38,881 nucleotides of DNA from DASPKW01 sp038244055 (GTDB lineage Bacteria; Planctomycetota; Phycisphaerae; Tepidisphaerales; Tepidisphaeraceae): assembly GCA_038244055.1 (NCBI GenBank), contig JBBRTW010000008.1, positions 1-38,881 of the forward strand, given 5' to 3'. Made by a program: the position numbers and the translations under genes. Below, one piece after another: positions 9,251-18,052 of this stretch (positions within the stretch are counted from its first letter, which is position 1; each line of letters starts with the position of its first letter). Under the pieces are notes generated by a model. That model did no database searches, was not told the DNA's origin, and saw nothing but the letters and a program-made list of their open reading frames with translations.

Positions 9251-12231
9251 GCGCCCACCTCCTCTTCACCCGCGCTATCGGCCTCGCCGCCGAGATTGAG
9301 CATGCCCAGCCCGAAGATATGCGCGAAAATGCCATCCTCCGGCGGATAATCCCCAGGCTCATCGAACTTGCACGCCCGCACATCCCGCACCACCCGCCGC
9401 GCCGCTTCATCCGCATCGGCCAGCATCGGCCCATCCCACTCGGCGATCAGATGTCCGATGTTGGCCGGATCCTCCGCCACCGCGATGTATCCCAGTTGCA
9501 CCTGCGCCCCGACCGAGATCAATCCCCTGGCCAGATGCCGGTAAAGGGGCAGTTGCAGATCGCACCACTGCTGCGATTTCCGATGGGTCTCTTCAGGCCT
9601 TCGTCCAGCGCCGACTTTATAATCCAGCACGGCGAACGTATTGATTCTCTCATTGAAATCGATCCGATCGATCCGCCCGCGCAGTCCCATGTCGCTACCA
9701 TCCACTTCAAAGCCCGCCGCCACGGCCGGCCCCCACTCCGTTTCCACGATCCGCCACCCCTGGCTGAACCACTCCGCCTGCCTCGCGCCCACCAGCTCCA
9801 GCCGTTTGCGGATCATCTCCACCTGGAATTTGAGCGTCCCCGGAATGGCCGCGCCGAAGCGCTGCCCGATCTGCGCATCGAGCAACTCCATCAGCATATC
9901 GACGCACTGCTGCCGGCTGTCGGAGTGGGCCGCCGGCGTCCCCGCGAAATCCTTGAGCACCGCATGCACCACATCGCCGCATTGCCGCGCATCCAGCTCG
10001 CGCGCCGCGCCGTCTTCCAGCGTGTCGATCTTCAGCACGTTCTTCAGATAAAACCCCTGCGGCGAGCGCAGGTAATCCCGAAACGCCGTCACCCGCATGC
10101 TGGCGATCTTCGCATCCTTCCCCCGTCCCGCCGCGCCCACCATGAACCCGCTGGCCGGGCCCGCGCCGAATTTCATTTTCAGCGCGGCCGAGATCTTCGG
10201 CGCTTCCACCGCCCTGAGCACGCGCCCCGCCAGTTCCCTGGGCTCGCAGCGGAAGATCAATCGGCTGGGCAGAAGCGGATCGTTGCTGGCCGAGCGCCGC
10301 CCGCTGATAAGCGTGACTGATCCGCCGCTGCTTCTGCGCGATTCGATCATCGCCGTCAGCAGATATGCATCGCGCGCCAGGCGATCGGGGTCCCGCGCCA
10401 GTCCCATCACCTGCCGCACCACTTCATTGATGAGCGGGCTCGGCGGAGTCGCCTCCGGCACATTTCCCTCGCTGAAACCGCTCACGATCAGATGCGGCGC
10501 ATCATCGGGCATGAGCTCCAGCCAGCCGACGATCTCGATCTCCGCCCCCGTCAGCGGCGGCGCGATGCGCTGCCCCCCCGCCAGCGACAAGATGACTTTC
10601 AACGCCTCATGCGCCGGCACCTTCTCAAACCGCGCACGCCCGGCCGATTCTCCCGCTTCAACCAACTCTTCGATTGCATCGCGCAGCCCCAGGCAGGCCA
10701 TCACGATGCGCCGCTGGGCCGGGTCTTTCTGATCCCACAGCCGTCCGTAAGCCCGGTGCAGCACTTTCAACACCAGCGGCGCCCATTCATCAGGTGATTT
10801 CAAAATCTCGCCCGCCCGTTCGCTCTGCTCCCCGTTCAATTCCCCGAGAAACCGCTGCACGTTCGAATAGAGCCACGCCAAATCCGGCCGATCATCATTC
10901 CCACTCTCCGCATCCGCCTCGCTGCGCCAGCCGGCGATTTCCCTGTGCGCCTCGCCCAGTTGCCGCGGGAGATATTGCCCGGCATATCCATCCAGCAGCG
11001 AGCGCCAGTCGCGCCAGATGCGCTCGCCGCCGCCCTCGCCCTGCGCTTCATTCGTTGTCAGCCAATGCTCCAGATCGGGGTGCCGAACCAGCGCCGTGAA
11101 CTCCTTGAAATCCCCCGTTTCCAGATATTCCGCCGCCATCTGCAGCAATTGAAACGGCCTGGTCTTATTCAGCGCCGTCCCCGCGCCGAAGCGCACCGGC
11201 ACATCCCGCAGATTCTCCGCCGTCGTCTCCAGATACGGCACGATCTGCTCATCCGCCACCCCGATGGTCACATCATCGGTCCGAACATTCGACCCCGCCT
11301 CGGCGATCGCCGCGAATACCGCCCGCGCCTGATCCGCCACGCCCTGCGCGATCTTCCAATGGGCCCCGCTCAAATCCACATGCCGCGCCCCCCAATAACC
11401 GGCCAATACGCATCCAAACCCATCAAACCCCTCCGCAAGATCGGCCGGTGCCAGAACCAGCGCCTCCACCTGCCCATGCGTTAGTCGTGAAAGCAATGAC
11501 CGACTCTGCTGGCTGAGTTCCGTGACGCCCGCGAGAATGATCTTCCCCGCGTCCGCGCCAGTGGTCCTCGCCCCACCCGCGCTTACAGTTGCATCGCGCC
11601 CCCCATTTCCACCGCCCGGCGCATCGCGATGATCCGCCCGCGCCGCCTCCGCGCGAACGCGCTGCCGATCGCAAACCCCCAGCGCATCCAGTTCCTCCAG
11701 ATACCCCGCATAAACCGCCGCCGCCGCCTCCCAGCGCTCGGGCGAGCGAATCAGATTATTCTCCGCCGCCCTGGCCACAACCCCCGCGAAATCCGTCCCC
11801 CCGGCCGCCAGTTCCTCGGCGCATTTCTCCAGCGACCGCGCCGCGCCCTGCCACATTCCCAGGCTCGCCCCGCGCGTCAATTTCGGAAACAGCGGCCGGA
11901 GCATCTCCTCCGGCGTTCGCCGCAGCGCGCTCACCCACGCCATCTGCCGCAAAAACGCTCCCGCCGCCGGCCGCTCGCTTTTATACAGCAATTCCGGCAA
12001 GTGCCCGATCGTCACCACCCGCGGCGGAATCATCGCCACTCCCCGCGCCGCCGCCTCATCCGCCAAAACCGAAATCAGCCGCCGCCCCGCCCGTCCGCCC
12101 GCCAGCACCAGCGTCACATCGCTCCAATCCATCCCCGGCGAGCGCTGCATCAAATGATCCGCCACCGCGCGCACGAATGGCCGCTCCCACCCCAGAAAAT
12201 GCACGATCGCATGCGCGCCCGAATCATTCAT
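9247..12231 (-). CDS. addB: AddB-like nuclease subunit
   Basis: The product has 994 residues. The ATG at 12231, with GGAG about 10 nt upstream, is preferred to a TTG two codons earlier. It partners AddA in a heterodimeric helicase-nuclease. The N-terminus reads TLVLAGGRAGRRLISVL where a Walker A loop would be; no GKT is present, so this subunit probably does not hydrolyse ATP, as in the alphaproteobacterial AddB group. The middle holds helicase-like blocks such as ELMPDDAPHLIVSGFSEGNV. The C-terminal PD-(D/E)XK nuclease has CGDVVHAVL, GRIDRIDF, FAVLDYKVGAG (about 870) and CDLQLPLYRHLA. A Gly/Ala-rich stretch near residues 200-230 looks like a linker insertion. It overlaps addA by 4 nt and follows the 13-bp tandem repeat. 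Confidence 0.85.
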   Translation of the reverse strand: MNDSGAHAIVHFLGWERPFVRAVADHLMQRSPGMDWSDVTLVLAGGRAGRRLISVLADEAAARGVAMIPPRVVTIGHLPELLYKSERPAAGAFLRQMAWVSALRRTPEEMLRPLFPKLTRGASLGMWQGAARSLEKCAEELAAGGTDFAGVVARAAENNLIRSPERWEAAAAVYAGYLEELDALGVCDRQRVRAEAARADHRDAPGGGNGGRDATVSAGGARTTGADAGKIILAGVTELSQQSRSLLSRLTHGQVEALVLAPADLAEGFDGFGCVLAGYWGARHVDLSGAHWKIAQGVADQARAVFAAIAEAGSNVRTDDVTIGVADEQIVPYLETTAENLRDVPVRFGAGTALNKTRPFQLLQMAAEYLETGDFKEFTALVRHPDLEHWLTTNEAQGEGGGERIWRDWRSLLDGYAGQYLPRQLGEAHREIAGWRSEADAESGNDDRPDLAWLYSNVQRFLGELNGEQSERAGEILKSPDEWAPLVLKVLHRAYGRLWDQKDPAQRRIVMACLGLRDAIEELVEAGESAGRARFEKVPAHEALKVILSLAGGQRIAPPLTGAEIEIVGWLELMPDDAPHLIVSGFSEGNVPEATPPSPLINEVVRQVMGLARDPDRLARDAYLLTAMIESRRSSGGSVTLISGRRSASNDPLLPSRLIFRCEPRELAGRVLRAVEAPKISAALKMKFGAGPASGFMVGAAGRGKDAKIASMRVTAFRDYLRSPQGFYLKNVLKIDTLEDGAARELDARQCGDVVHAVLKDFAGTPAAHSDSRQQCVDMLMELLDAQIGQRFGAAIPGTLKFQVEMIRKRLELVGARQAEWFSQGWRIVETEWGPAVAAGFEVDGSDMGLRGRIDRIDFNERINTFAVLDYKVGAGRRPEETHRKSQQWCDLQLPLYRHLARGLISVGAQVQLGYIAVAEDPANIGHLIAEWDGPMLADADEAARRVVRDVRACKFDEPGDYPPEDGIFAHIFGLGMLNLGGEADSAGEEEVGA

Positions 12232-12247
12232 CCGCAAATTGCTCCAT

Positions 12248-12299
12248 CACGATGCATTCTCACGATGCATTTTCACGATGCACTCTCACGATGCATTCT
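12248..12299. repeat. 4 x 13-bp tandem repeat at the yhaN-addB junction
   Basis: Four head-to-tail copies of CACGATGCATTCT occupy 12248-12260, 12261-12273, 12274-12286 and 12287-12299. Copies 1 and 4 are identical; copies 2 and 3 differ by one base each. On the coding (minus) strand the first unit supplies the last codons and TGA stop of the yhaN frame, and the remaining three fill nearly all of the spacer to addB, whose GGAG lies just beyond. Slippage would change the spacer in 13-nt steps. Confidence 0.9.
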
Positions 12300-12714
12300 T
12301 GACCGTTTCCTCGCGCCCCAGCCGCTGCACGAACGCCCTCTCCCCGCCGGCCTCCTTTGCCAGCGCCACCACCCGCTCATGATGCGTAAACACGATCACC
12401 TGCGTCCGCTCTGACAGCCCCGCCAGCACTTTCAGAGTCGCCCGGCTCCGCGCATCGTCGAAATTCACCAGCACATCGTCGACGATAAACGGAAACGGCT
12501 CATTGTGCGACAAATACCGCTCCAGCGACGCCAGCCGCAGCGCCAGATAAAGCTGGTCGCGCGTGCCATCGCTCATGCCCGCCACATCCACCTTGCCGCC
12601 GCCGCCCGCGCGCTCTCCCAGGATAACCGGCTGATCATCCTCGTAGCCGACCGTCAAACCGGAGAATGACCCGAGCGTCAACTCGGCAAAGACTTCGCTC
12701 GCCCGCGTCAGCAC
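12286..12714 (-). CDS. yhaN: C-terminal ATPase half of the YhaN/SbcC-like protein, separated by a premature TAG
   Basis: This 142-residue segment is in the same frame as the upstream 1022-residue part; ten codons, including the TAG at 12742-12744, separate them. It carries the second half of an SMC/Rad50-type ATPase: the signature region MSDGTRDQLYLALRLASLE and Walker B FPFIVDDVLVNFDD, followed by VIVFTHHE with the switch His. Sequence continuity through the stop (RRAI, stop, RYRASHQGPVLTRASEVF) shows these are two halves of one gene. A GTG at 12714, preceded by AGGGG, could allow separate translation, but that is speculation. Alone it lacks Walker A and cannot bind ATP. It is either a nonsense-mutated gene, a sequencing error, or a naturally split protein. 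Confidence 0.75.
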   Translation of the reverse strand: MLTRASEVFAELTLGSFSGLTVGYEDDQPVILGERAGGGGKVDVAGMSDGTRDQLYLALRLASLERYLSHNEPFPFIVDDVLVNFDDARSRATLKVLAGLSERTQVIVFTHHERVVALAKEAGGERAFVQRLGREETVKNAS

Positions 12715-12741
12715 CGGCCCCTGGTGGCTCGCCCGATACCT

Positions 12742-15700
12742 CTAGATCGCCCGCCGCAGCAGCCCGCCGGCGATTTTCACCCGCGCGTAGCGCGAGGCCT
12801 TTTCGATCACCCTGGCCGCCAGCATCTGCGCCTTCTCCGCTTCCTCGGCCGCCTTCGATGAGCCATCCATCCGCCGCTGCTTCTCCTGCAGCGTCCCGAG
12901 GCTATGGATGATCGCCTCACGCTGCGTTTTGAGCGTGGCGATCTTCTCGCCGATCTCGCGAATCTGCGACCCCAGCCCATCGACATCCGCTTCCGCCACC
13001 TGCCGCTCCACCTCATCCATCTTCTTCCCCGCCGCGATCTGCCCCAGGTTCCTCTCGATCGCGCGAATCTCGGCCGCCAGTTTATCCCGCTGCCGCGCCC
13101 GCGTTTCCACCGCCTGCAACTCCTCCGCATTCTCACACTGGGCAATCCGGCAGAGCTCCTCAAGATCCGCCCCAGCCCGTTTCTGCCGCTGCCCGGCCGA
13201 GTCCTTCCGCTTCACACCCTCTTCCCGCGCCTTGGTAACCTCCCGCGCGTTCACCGCCGCCTCCCGCGCCACTTTCAAAAGCGCCGAAATCCGCGCTGCG
13301 ATCTGCCGCGCCTCAACACCCTCCGCATCGACCTGAAGAACACCCGCCAGTTTCACCGCATCCGCCTCGAATCGCCTGATGCGCTCCTGCGCCTCTTTCA
13401 ACTGCCGCTCCTTCTTCTCCGCATCCGCCAGCTTCTCGAACAGCAGCGTCACCTGCCCCACCACCTCCCGCGCGATGGCGGGTGATTCCAGCGCCTGCGC
13501 ACCCAGCGTCGCCACCTCCCCCGCCCATTTCCCGCGCCATCGTTCCATCTCGCCATTCGCCTCCGCCAGCACCCCTTCCTCCCGCGCCAGTTTCTCGCGC
13601 GCCTCGTCCAGTGCCTCCGCGTGCCCCGCCCGATCGCGCTCCGCCTTCTTGATCGCCTCCACCAGCTCCGCGCAAAGCTCCATCTCGCCCGCCAGCGAAA
13701 TCGCCTCATCCACCTTCTCCCCCAGCTCGCGCCGCGCTTCCAGCAAAACCACCTTCGACTCCGCCACCGCCGCCTGCCCCTCCTCCACCGCCTGCCGCGC
13801 CGCCCGCACCAGCCCGATCCGCTCCACCAGATTCCCATGATCGACCAGCCACGCCCGCGCCTCGGCGGGCGCTGGCGCGGGCACACCGGCCGCTCGCCAC
13901 ATCGCCTCCCACTCCTTTCGCGCTGCTTCCAGCGCGCCACGCGCATCCGCCGCCCGCGCTGCCAGTGTTACCTTCTCTCCTTCCCCCTCGCGCATCTGAT
14001 TCACCAGCATCGCAAGCCGCGCCACCCCATCCGCATCCTTCCGCAGCGCATCGGCCACGCCATCCGCATCCGCCACGCTCCTCTCATACGCCTCGGGCAA
14101 ACCCGCGCCCCCGCCAAACGCCGCCTCCGCCGCCGCATCCTTCCGCCCTTCAAGCCAGACGCCGCGCACCAGTTGCCACCCTCGCTGCCGCTTCTCCCGC
14201 GCGGCCAATAAATCCTCTTCCGTCGCCACCAGCCCGCCGCGCCGCTGCGCTTCCACCTCGTTCTTGAGTTTCTCGATCTTCTCTTCCGCCTCCGCCAGCT
14301 TCTCCGCGCTCGCCCCCTGTGCCTTCTCCAATTCCGCCAGCCGCCCCTCGGCCGATTTCACCGTCGCCATTCCCGGCAGCGCCAGTTTCTCCGCCGCCTC
14401 CAGCGCCAATCCCCCCAACCCCAGCCGCGCCAGTTGCCCCGCCGCCTTGGACTCGGCCTCCGCAAGTTCCCTCCGCTTCAATGAAACCTGCTGCTCCGAG
14501 GCCGCCCGCTTCCGCACATCCTTTAATCTCCGCTCCAACGCCACCCCATCGCGCTGCCCCGCCAGCGCCCCCAGCTTCGCCTGCCGCTGCCGAATCGCCT
14601 TCTCCGCCTCCTCCTTCAACTGCGTCGCCTGCTTCAGCCGCTCGACCAATGTCGCATGCCGGCTCGCCAGTTCCTCGATCGCCGACCGCCGCGCCACACT
14701 GATCCGCAACTCCTCCGCCCGCGCCAAATCCAACTCCGGCCGCAGCCCCTTCAGAATCCGCTCCGCCTCCTTCAAATCCGCCTCGCGCCCCGCCGCCAGC
14801 GCCGGCGCGGCATCCTTATCCGAACCATACTCCTTCGACCGCCCCGCGAGTTCCTCGATGATCGTTTCCCGCTCCAGCACATCGCTCCTGACGATAATGC
14901 CCGCCAGCCGCCCCGCCAGCTTCTCGATCTGCTCCGCCTCGCTCTGTGCCAATCCCCGCGCCTCGCGAAATTCCGTCCACGCCTTCTCCCGCCGCGTCCC
15001 GAAATCAGCCGGCAATTCCGGCACGTCGCCCAGTTCCCTCAACTGCCCCAGCAACTGCCCGCGCTCCCCCACCAGCGGGATCATCTTTTTCAACCCCTCC
15101 AGCGCCGTCCGCCTCGGCTCGCTCGCATCCAGCTCTTCCGCATTGGCCTTCAGTTGCGCCTGCGCTTCACTGATCTCCTTCTCCAGATCGACCCATGCCG
15201 ATGCGCTAAGACTTACCTCATCGCGCCCGCGCAGCAGCGCTTCCCTTTCATTTAGCGCCTGCGCGATCACCTGATCGCGCCCCCGCGGCTTAAAGAGATT
15301 CTCCGCCTCCGCATCCAGATGGGCCATCAACTGCTTCAATTTCCCCCCGCCCGTCCCGGCCGCGAAAAGCGCCTCGCCCAGATTCCCCTTCCCGCTCAGC
15401 AGCGACTGCCCTCCCTCCACCAGCGCCCCATGATTGATCCCAAAGAAATCATCGAACTGCTCGCTGGTGATCCCCCCCGTGAATCGCACCAGCTCGGCCG
15501 CCTCCACCGCCTTGCCCTCCCCATTCATCAAAGTCGCCCGGTTCCCCTTCCTCCGCGTCCAGCGCACGACCTCTCCGCTCGCCAAGCGCAGTTCCGCCCC
15601 CACCCGCAAATCCGCGCCGCGGTGCAGGAACACATCATTGCTCCGCACCGGAAACTCGAAGAAGAACGCCCGCAGAGCCCGCAGCGCCGAGCTCTTCCCC

Positions 15701-15810
15701 GCCTCGTTATCCCCATAAATAAGATGCAGCCCCTGCCCCCCGGCCGACAGATCGATCGACCGCGCCGTGAACGGCCCCACCGCCAGCAGATTCAAATTCA
15801 ATATCCTCAT
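12742..15810 (-). CDS. yhaN: YhaN/SbcC-like AAA ATPase, N-terminal 1022 residues, ends at premature TAG
   Basis: The intact frame would run 12286-15810 (about 1,173 residues), the usual size for the COG4717 YhaN group, the ATPase partner of an Mre11-type nuclease. The N-terminus has MRILNLNLLAVGPF and Walker A GDNEAGKSS (33-41). A very long Ala/Glu/Lys/Arg-rich heptad region, roughly residues 170-1000, forms the Rad50-like coiled coil. I see no clear CXXC zinc hook in it. The frame stops at TAG (12744-12742) after LLRRAI, exactly where this family normally continues with a Glu-Arg-Tyr/Phe segment, so one G-to-T change in GAG explains the stop. The start overlaps the yhaO stop as ATGA. Without read-through the product has Walker A but no Walker B. 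Confidence 0.82.
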   Translation of the reverse strand: MRILNLNLLAVGPFTARSIDLSAGGQGLHLIYGDNEAGKSSALRALRAFFFEFPVRSNDVFLHRGADLRVGAELRLASGEVVRWTRRKGNRATLMNGEGKAVEAAELVRFTGGITSEQFDDFFGINHGALVEGGQSLLSGKGNLGEALFAAGTGGGKLKQLMAHLDAEAENLFKPRGRDQVIAQALNEREALLRGRDEVSLSASAWVDLEKEISEAQAQLKANAEELDASEPRRTALEGLKKMIPLVGERGQLLGQLRELGDVPELPADFGTRREKAWTEFREARGLAQSEAEQIEKLAGRLAGIIVRSDVLERETIIEELAGRSKEYGSDKDAAPALAAGREADLKEAERILKGLRPELDLARAEELRISVARRSAIEELASRHATLVERLKQATQLKEEAEKAIRQRQAKLGALAGQRDGVALERRLKDVRKRAASEQQVSLKRRELAEAESKAAGQLARLGLGGLALEAAEKLALPGMATVKSAEGRLAELEKAQGASAEKLAEAEEKIEKLKNEVEAQRRGGLVATEEDLLAAREKRQRGWQLVRGVWLEGRKDAAAEAAFGGGAGLPEAYERSVADADGVADALRKDADGVARLAMLVNQMREGEGEKVTLAARAADARGALEAARKEWEAMWRAAGVPAPAPAEARAWLVDHGNLVERIGLVRAARQAVEEGQAAVAESKVVLLEARRELGEKVDEAISLAGEMELCAELVEAIKKAERDRAGHAEALDEAREKLAREEGVLAEANGEMERWRGKWAGEVATLGAQALESPAIAREVVGQVTLLFEKLADAEKKERQLKEAQERIRRFEADAVKLAGVLQVDAEGVEARQIAARISALLKVAREAAVNAREVTKAREEGVKRKDSAGQRQKRAGADLEELCRIAQCENAEELQAVETRARQRDKLAAEIRAIERNLGQIAAGKKMDEVERQVAEADVDGLGSQIREIGEKIATLKTQREAIIHSLGTLQEKQRRMDGSSKAAEEAEKAQMLAARVIEKASRYARVKIAGGLLRRAI

Positions 15811-17195
15811 CGCTCTTGCTCCTCCGCCGCCGCGCCCGCCGAATCCACCGCCGAATCCGCCGCCGCGCCCGCCGAATCCGCCGCCGCGCTCAAACCCGCA
15901 TCGCTCGCATCCTCCCCCTCATCGCCCCCCTCGATATTCCCCATCCGCGGCAGCAGCAACTGCTTCACATCCTCCAGCAGCGCTGAGAGTTCCCCCTCGC
16001 TCTCCAGGTTCAGCCCCTCCACCTGATCACGCAAATCGCGCGGCAGTTTCTTTCGCAGATCCTCCAGCTCCCCCGACAAATCCGCCCGCAGCTCCGCATC
16101 CGTCTTGATCCCCTCCAGCATCGCCAAGAGCTCCCCGGCCGGCCCATCCGGATCGATCGCCTCATCCGCCTCCTCCGCCGCCGTCGCCTTGAATTTCACC
16201 TTCTCCACCCACATCCCTGATGCCCCCACCTCCCCCGCGATGTTGCGCATCTCATTGACCCACTGCTCCGGGTCCCCCAGATACTGCGCCTGCAACCTCG
16301 GCGTCCCCATAAGCTCCACCCGCACCGCCACCGCCTTCCCCTCCATCTCGATCGCCGTCCGCGCCAGCCGCTCCCGCGCCAGCTCCATCGCCCGATCCAT
16401 CGTCCCCGCCCCCCCCAGCGCCACCGCCACGTTCTGCCACCTGAACACATCCAGATCGCGATGCTCGGCCGACACAATCTCCCCATCCTTCACACTCACC
16501 ACCGTACACCCCTTGGCCCCCGCCTCGCGAATGTGCCGCCCCTGGATATTGCCGGGAAACAAAATATGCGGATCGCCCTTCGAAAAACGCGATAGCTCCC
16601 CCCGCTTGTGGATATGCCCCAGCGCCCAGTACTGATACCCATGCCCCAGCATGTCCGCGATCGTGCAGGGCGCATAGCGCTCGTGCCCTTCATATCCGCC
16701 CGCGCAGGTATGCAGCATCCCGATATTGAACATCCCCCCCAGCGCCTTCGGATACCCCTTGCAAAGGTTCTCGGTTGTCTCCCGCTTGGCGAACCCCTGC
16801 CCGTGAATCGCCACATTCAGATCATCCAGCACCACCGTCTGCGCCTCGCTCACCGCCAGCACCTTCACATGCTCCGGCAACGAGAGCTGCTTCGATACCA
16901 CGCTCTGCGCATCGTGATTCCCGCTGATCAGATAAACCCCGATCCCCGCCCCCGCCAGCGGCGCAAGCTCCTTTCGAAAATAAAGTCCCGTATTGTAATC
17001 CTTCCAATCCCCATCATAAACGTCCCCCGCGATCAGCACGAACGCAACTTTCTCCTCGATCGCCAGCCTCACCAGATTCCGCAGCGCCTCCCGAGTCGCG
17101 CTGCGAATCTTCTCCACCGGCGCGGTGTCATACCGCTCCAGCCCCTGCAGCGGGCTGTCCAGATGAATGTCGGCCGCGTGGATGAATTTGAACAT
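15807..17195 (-). CDS. yhaO: YhaO/SbcD/Mre11-like metallophosphoesterase exonuclease
   Basis: The product has 462 residues. The ATG at 17195 opens the family start MFKFIHAADIHLDSPL; ten residues upstream of it are not conserved-looking. Calcineurin-type metal ligands are all present: D9 and H11 (ADIH), D58 (AGDVYDGD), N93-H94-D95 (SGNHD), H162 (MLHTC), and H194 and H196 (LGHIHKRG). It should be the Mn-dependent nuclease that works with the downstream YhaN ATPase on broken or hairpin DNA ends. The C-terminal tail is a low-complexity Ala/Asp/Ser/Glu repeat encoded by imperfect GCCGAATCCGCCGCC-type units at about 15828-15890. It is the first gene of the repair operon; a TTGACG lies upstream (17285-17280) but no convincing -10 box could be paired with it. 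Confidence 0.88.
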   Translation of the reverse strand: MFKFIHAADIHLDSPLQGLERYDTAPVEKIRSATREALRNLVRLAIEEKVAFVLIAGDVYDGDWKDYNTGLYFRKELAPLAGAGIGVYLISGNHDAQSVVSKQLSLPEHVKVLAVSEAQTVVLDDLNVAIHGQGFAKRETTENLCKGYPKALGGMFNIGMLHTCAGGYEGHERYAPCTIADMLGHGYQYWALGHIHKRGELSRFSKGDPHILFPGNIQGRHIREAGAKGCTVVSVKDGEIVSAEHRDLDVFRWQNVAVALGGAGTMDRAMELARERLARTAIEMEGKAVAVRVELMGTPRLQAQYLGDPEQWVNEMRNIAGEVGASGMWVEKVKFKATAAEEADEAIDPDGPAGELLAMLEGIKTDAELRADLSGELEDLRKKLPRDLRDQVEGLNLESEGELSALLEDVKQLLLPRMGNIEGGDEGEDASDAGLSAAADSAGAAADSAVDSAGAAAEEQER

Positions 17196-17310
17196 AAGCA
17201 AAGACCCCGAACCGTTTCCGTACATTAACAGGTTTTGGGGCTGCGCCCAGATCGGTTATGCAGCGTCCGCATTTGAATTCGTCAAACGGCGCGCCGGCGA
17301 GTACCACGTC

Positions 17311-17724
17311 TCACGGATTCCGCAACTTCGCTGACAATTCGCCCGGCTTGAGCGCCTGGCATCGTGGATCGACAATGCGCGAATCGCGGGTGACGATGAC
17401 ATCAATCCCGCTCGCCAGCGCGGAGGCGAGTTGGATGTTGTCCTCAAAATCCGTCCCTGAAAGTGCCGCTGCCGCTTCGAGGATGGCGCGATCGGTCGCG
17501 ATGATTTCAAATGCTTCAAGTACGACCGTCATGGCCGCCCGCGCCTTGTCCAGGCCGACGATCTTTCGCCCGATGTAAAAGATATTCGGCAGCGAAATCG
17601 CGGAGACGTAGGCATCGAATCGGCCCGCGTCGGACGCATCCCAGACCGCCTTCGATTCGGCCGCCCATGGCTCGCGTCCGAGAAGCACGTCCAGCAGGAT
17701 GTTGGTGTCGATCAGCGCCTTCAT
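17311..17724 (-). CDS. PIN-domain toxin (VapC-like ribonuclease)
   Basis: The product has 137 residues. The ATG at 17724 shares its A with the antitoxin TGA stop; a GTG one codon earlier is the alternative. PIN motifs seen: KALIDTNILLDVLL (first Asp), SAISLPNIFYIGRKI, GTDFEDNIQLASA (central acidic pair) and VIVTRDSRI (last acidic site). The family cleaves RNA, commonly tRNA or rRNA, using a Mg-binding acidic cluster. The four acidic positions look intact, so the toxin is probably active. It is translationally coupled to the antitoxin gene in the usual antitoxin-first order. Its stop lies about 115 nt before the yhaO start on the same strand, so some read-through into the repair operon is possible. 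Confidence 0.82.
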   Translation of the reverse strand: MKALIDTNILLDVLLGREPWAAESKAVWDASDAGRFDAYVSAISLPNIFYIGRKIVGLDKARAAMTVVLEAFEIIATDRAILEAAAALSGTDFEDNIQLASALASGIDVIVTRDSRIVDPRCQALKPGELSAKLRNP

Positions 17725-17957
17725 CACCCGTATTTTTCCATTCGGTGTTCGTGAATCATCCGCTTGATGTCATCGTCATCCGGTGGGGGTTGTGGGCCGC
17801 GCAAAAGGCCAAGGGCGCGATCCGCCGTTTTCCGGCATGGCTTTGCGCGAGTTGCGTCGATGGTGGAGATGATGTCCTTTGCTAACGAGAGCCGCTGCTC
17901 CTCTGGCAAGGCCGAAATCAACTGGCGGATACTCTCGTAGTCGGTGTCGATGCTCAT
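17724..17957 (-). CDS. antitoxin partner of the PIN toxin
   Basis: The product has 77 residues, ATG at 17957. The N-terminal half (SIRQLISALPEEQRLSLAKD) is a helical segment typical of small antitoxins that accompany PIN toxins. The acidic C-terminal end (DDDDIKRMIHEHRMEKYG) is the kind of tail that wraps the toxin; the closing EHRMEKYG pattern recurs in such antitoxins. Its stop overlaps the toxin start. A TATAAT at 17966-17971 sits only 8 nt before the ATG, so the transcript would be almost leaderless, and no Shine-Dalgarno is present. I infer the pair is autoregulated, as is usual, but see no clear operator. Confidence 0.72.
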   Translation of the reverse strand: MSIDTDYESIRQLISALPEEQRLSLAKDIISTIDATRAKPCRKTADRALGLLRGPQPPPDDDDIKRMIHEHRMEKYG

Positions 17958-17965
17958 GATTAATT

Positions 17966-17971
17966 ATTATA
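17966..17971 (-). promoter_or_regulatory. consensus -10 box for the antitoxin-toxin pair
   Basis: TATAAT on the minus strand ends 8 nt before the antitoxin ATG at 17957, so initiation at the usual distance would start the RNA at or within about 2 nt of the start codon. No good -35 hexamer is seen at 16-18 nt. Confidence 0.45.
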
Positions 17972-18052
17972 GCCAAGTACGTCTTGAGTTGCTCGAATCC
18001 CCCGATTCTCTCGCCCGCCACGCGTAAAGCCCTCAAAAATAAATCTCCGCCC

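Noticed and set aside
12742..12744. TAG used as a sense codon (pyrrolysine or suppressor recoding)
   Set aside because: lepA and the lipoprotein gene end in TAG at their natural ends, and there is no structure suggesting a recoding element. Not disproved, but a point change is simpler.
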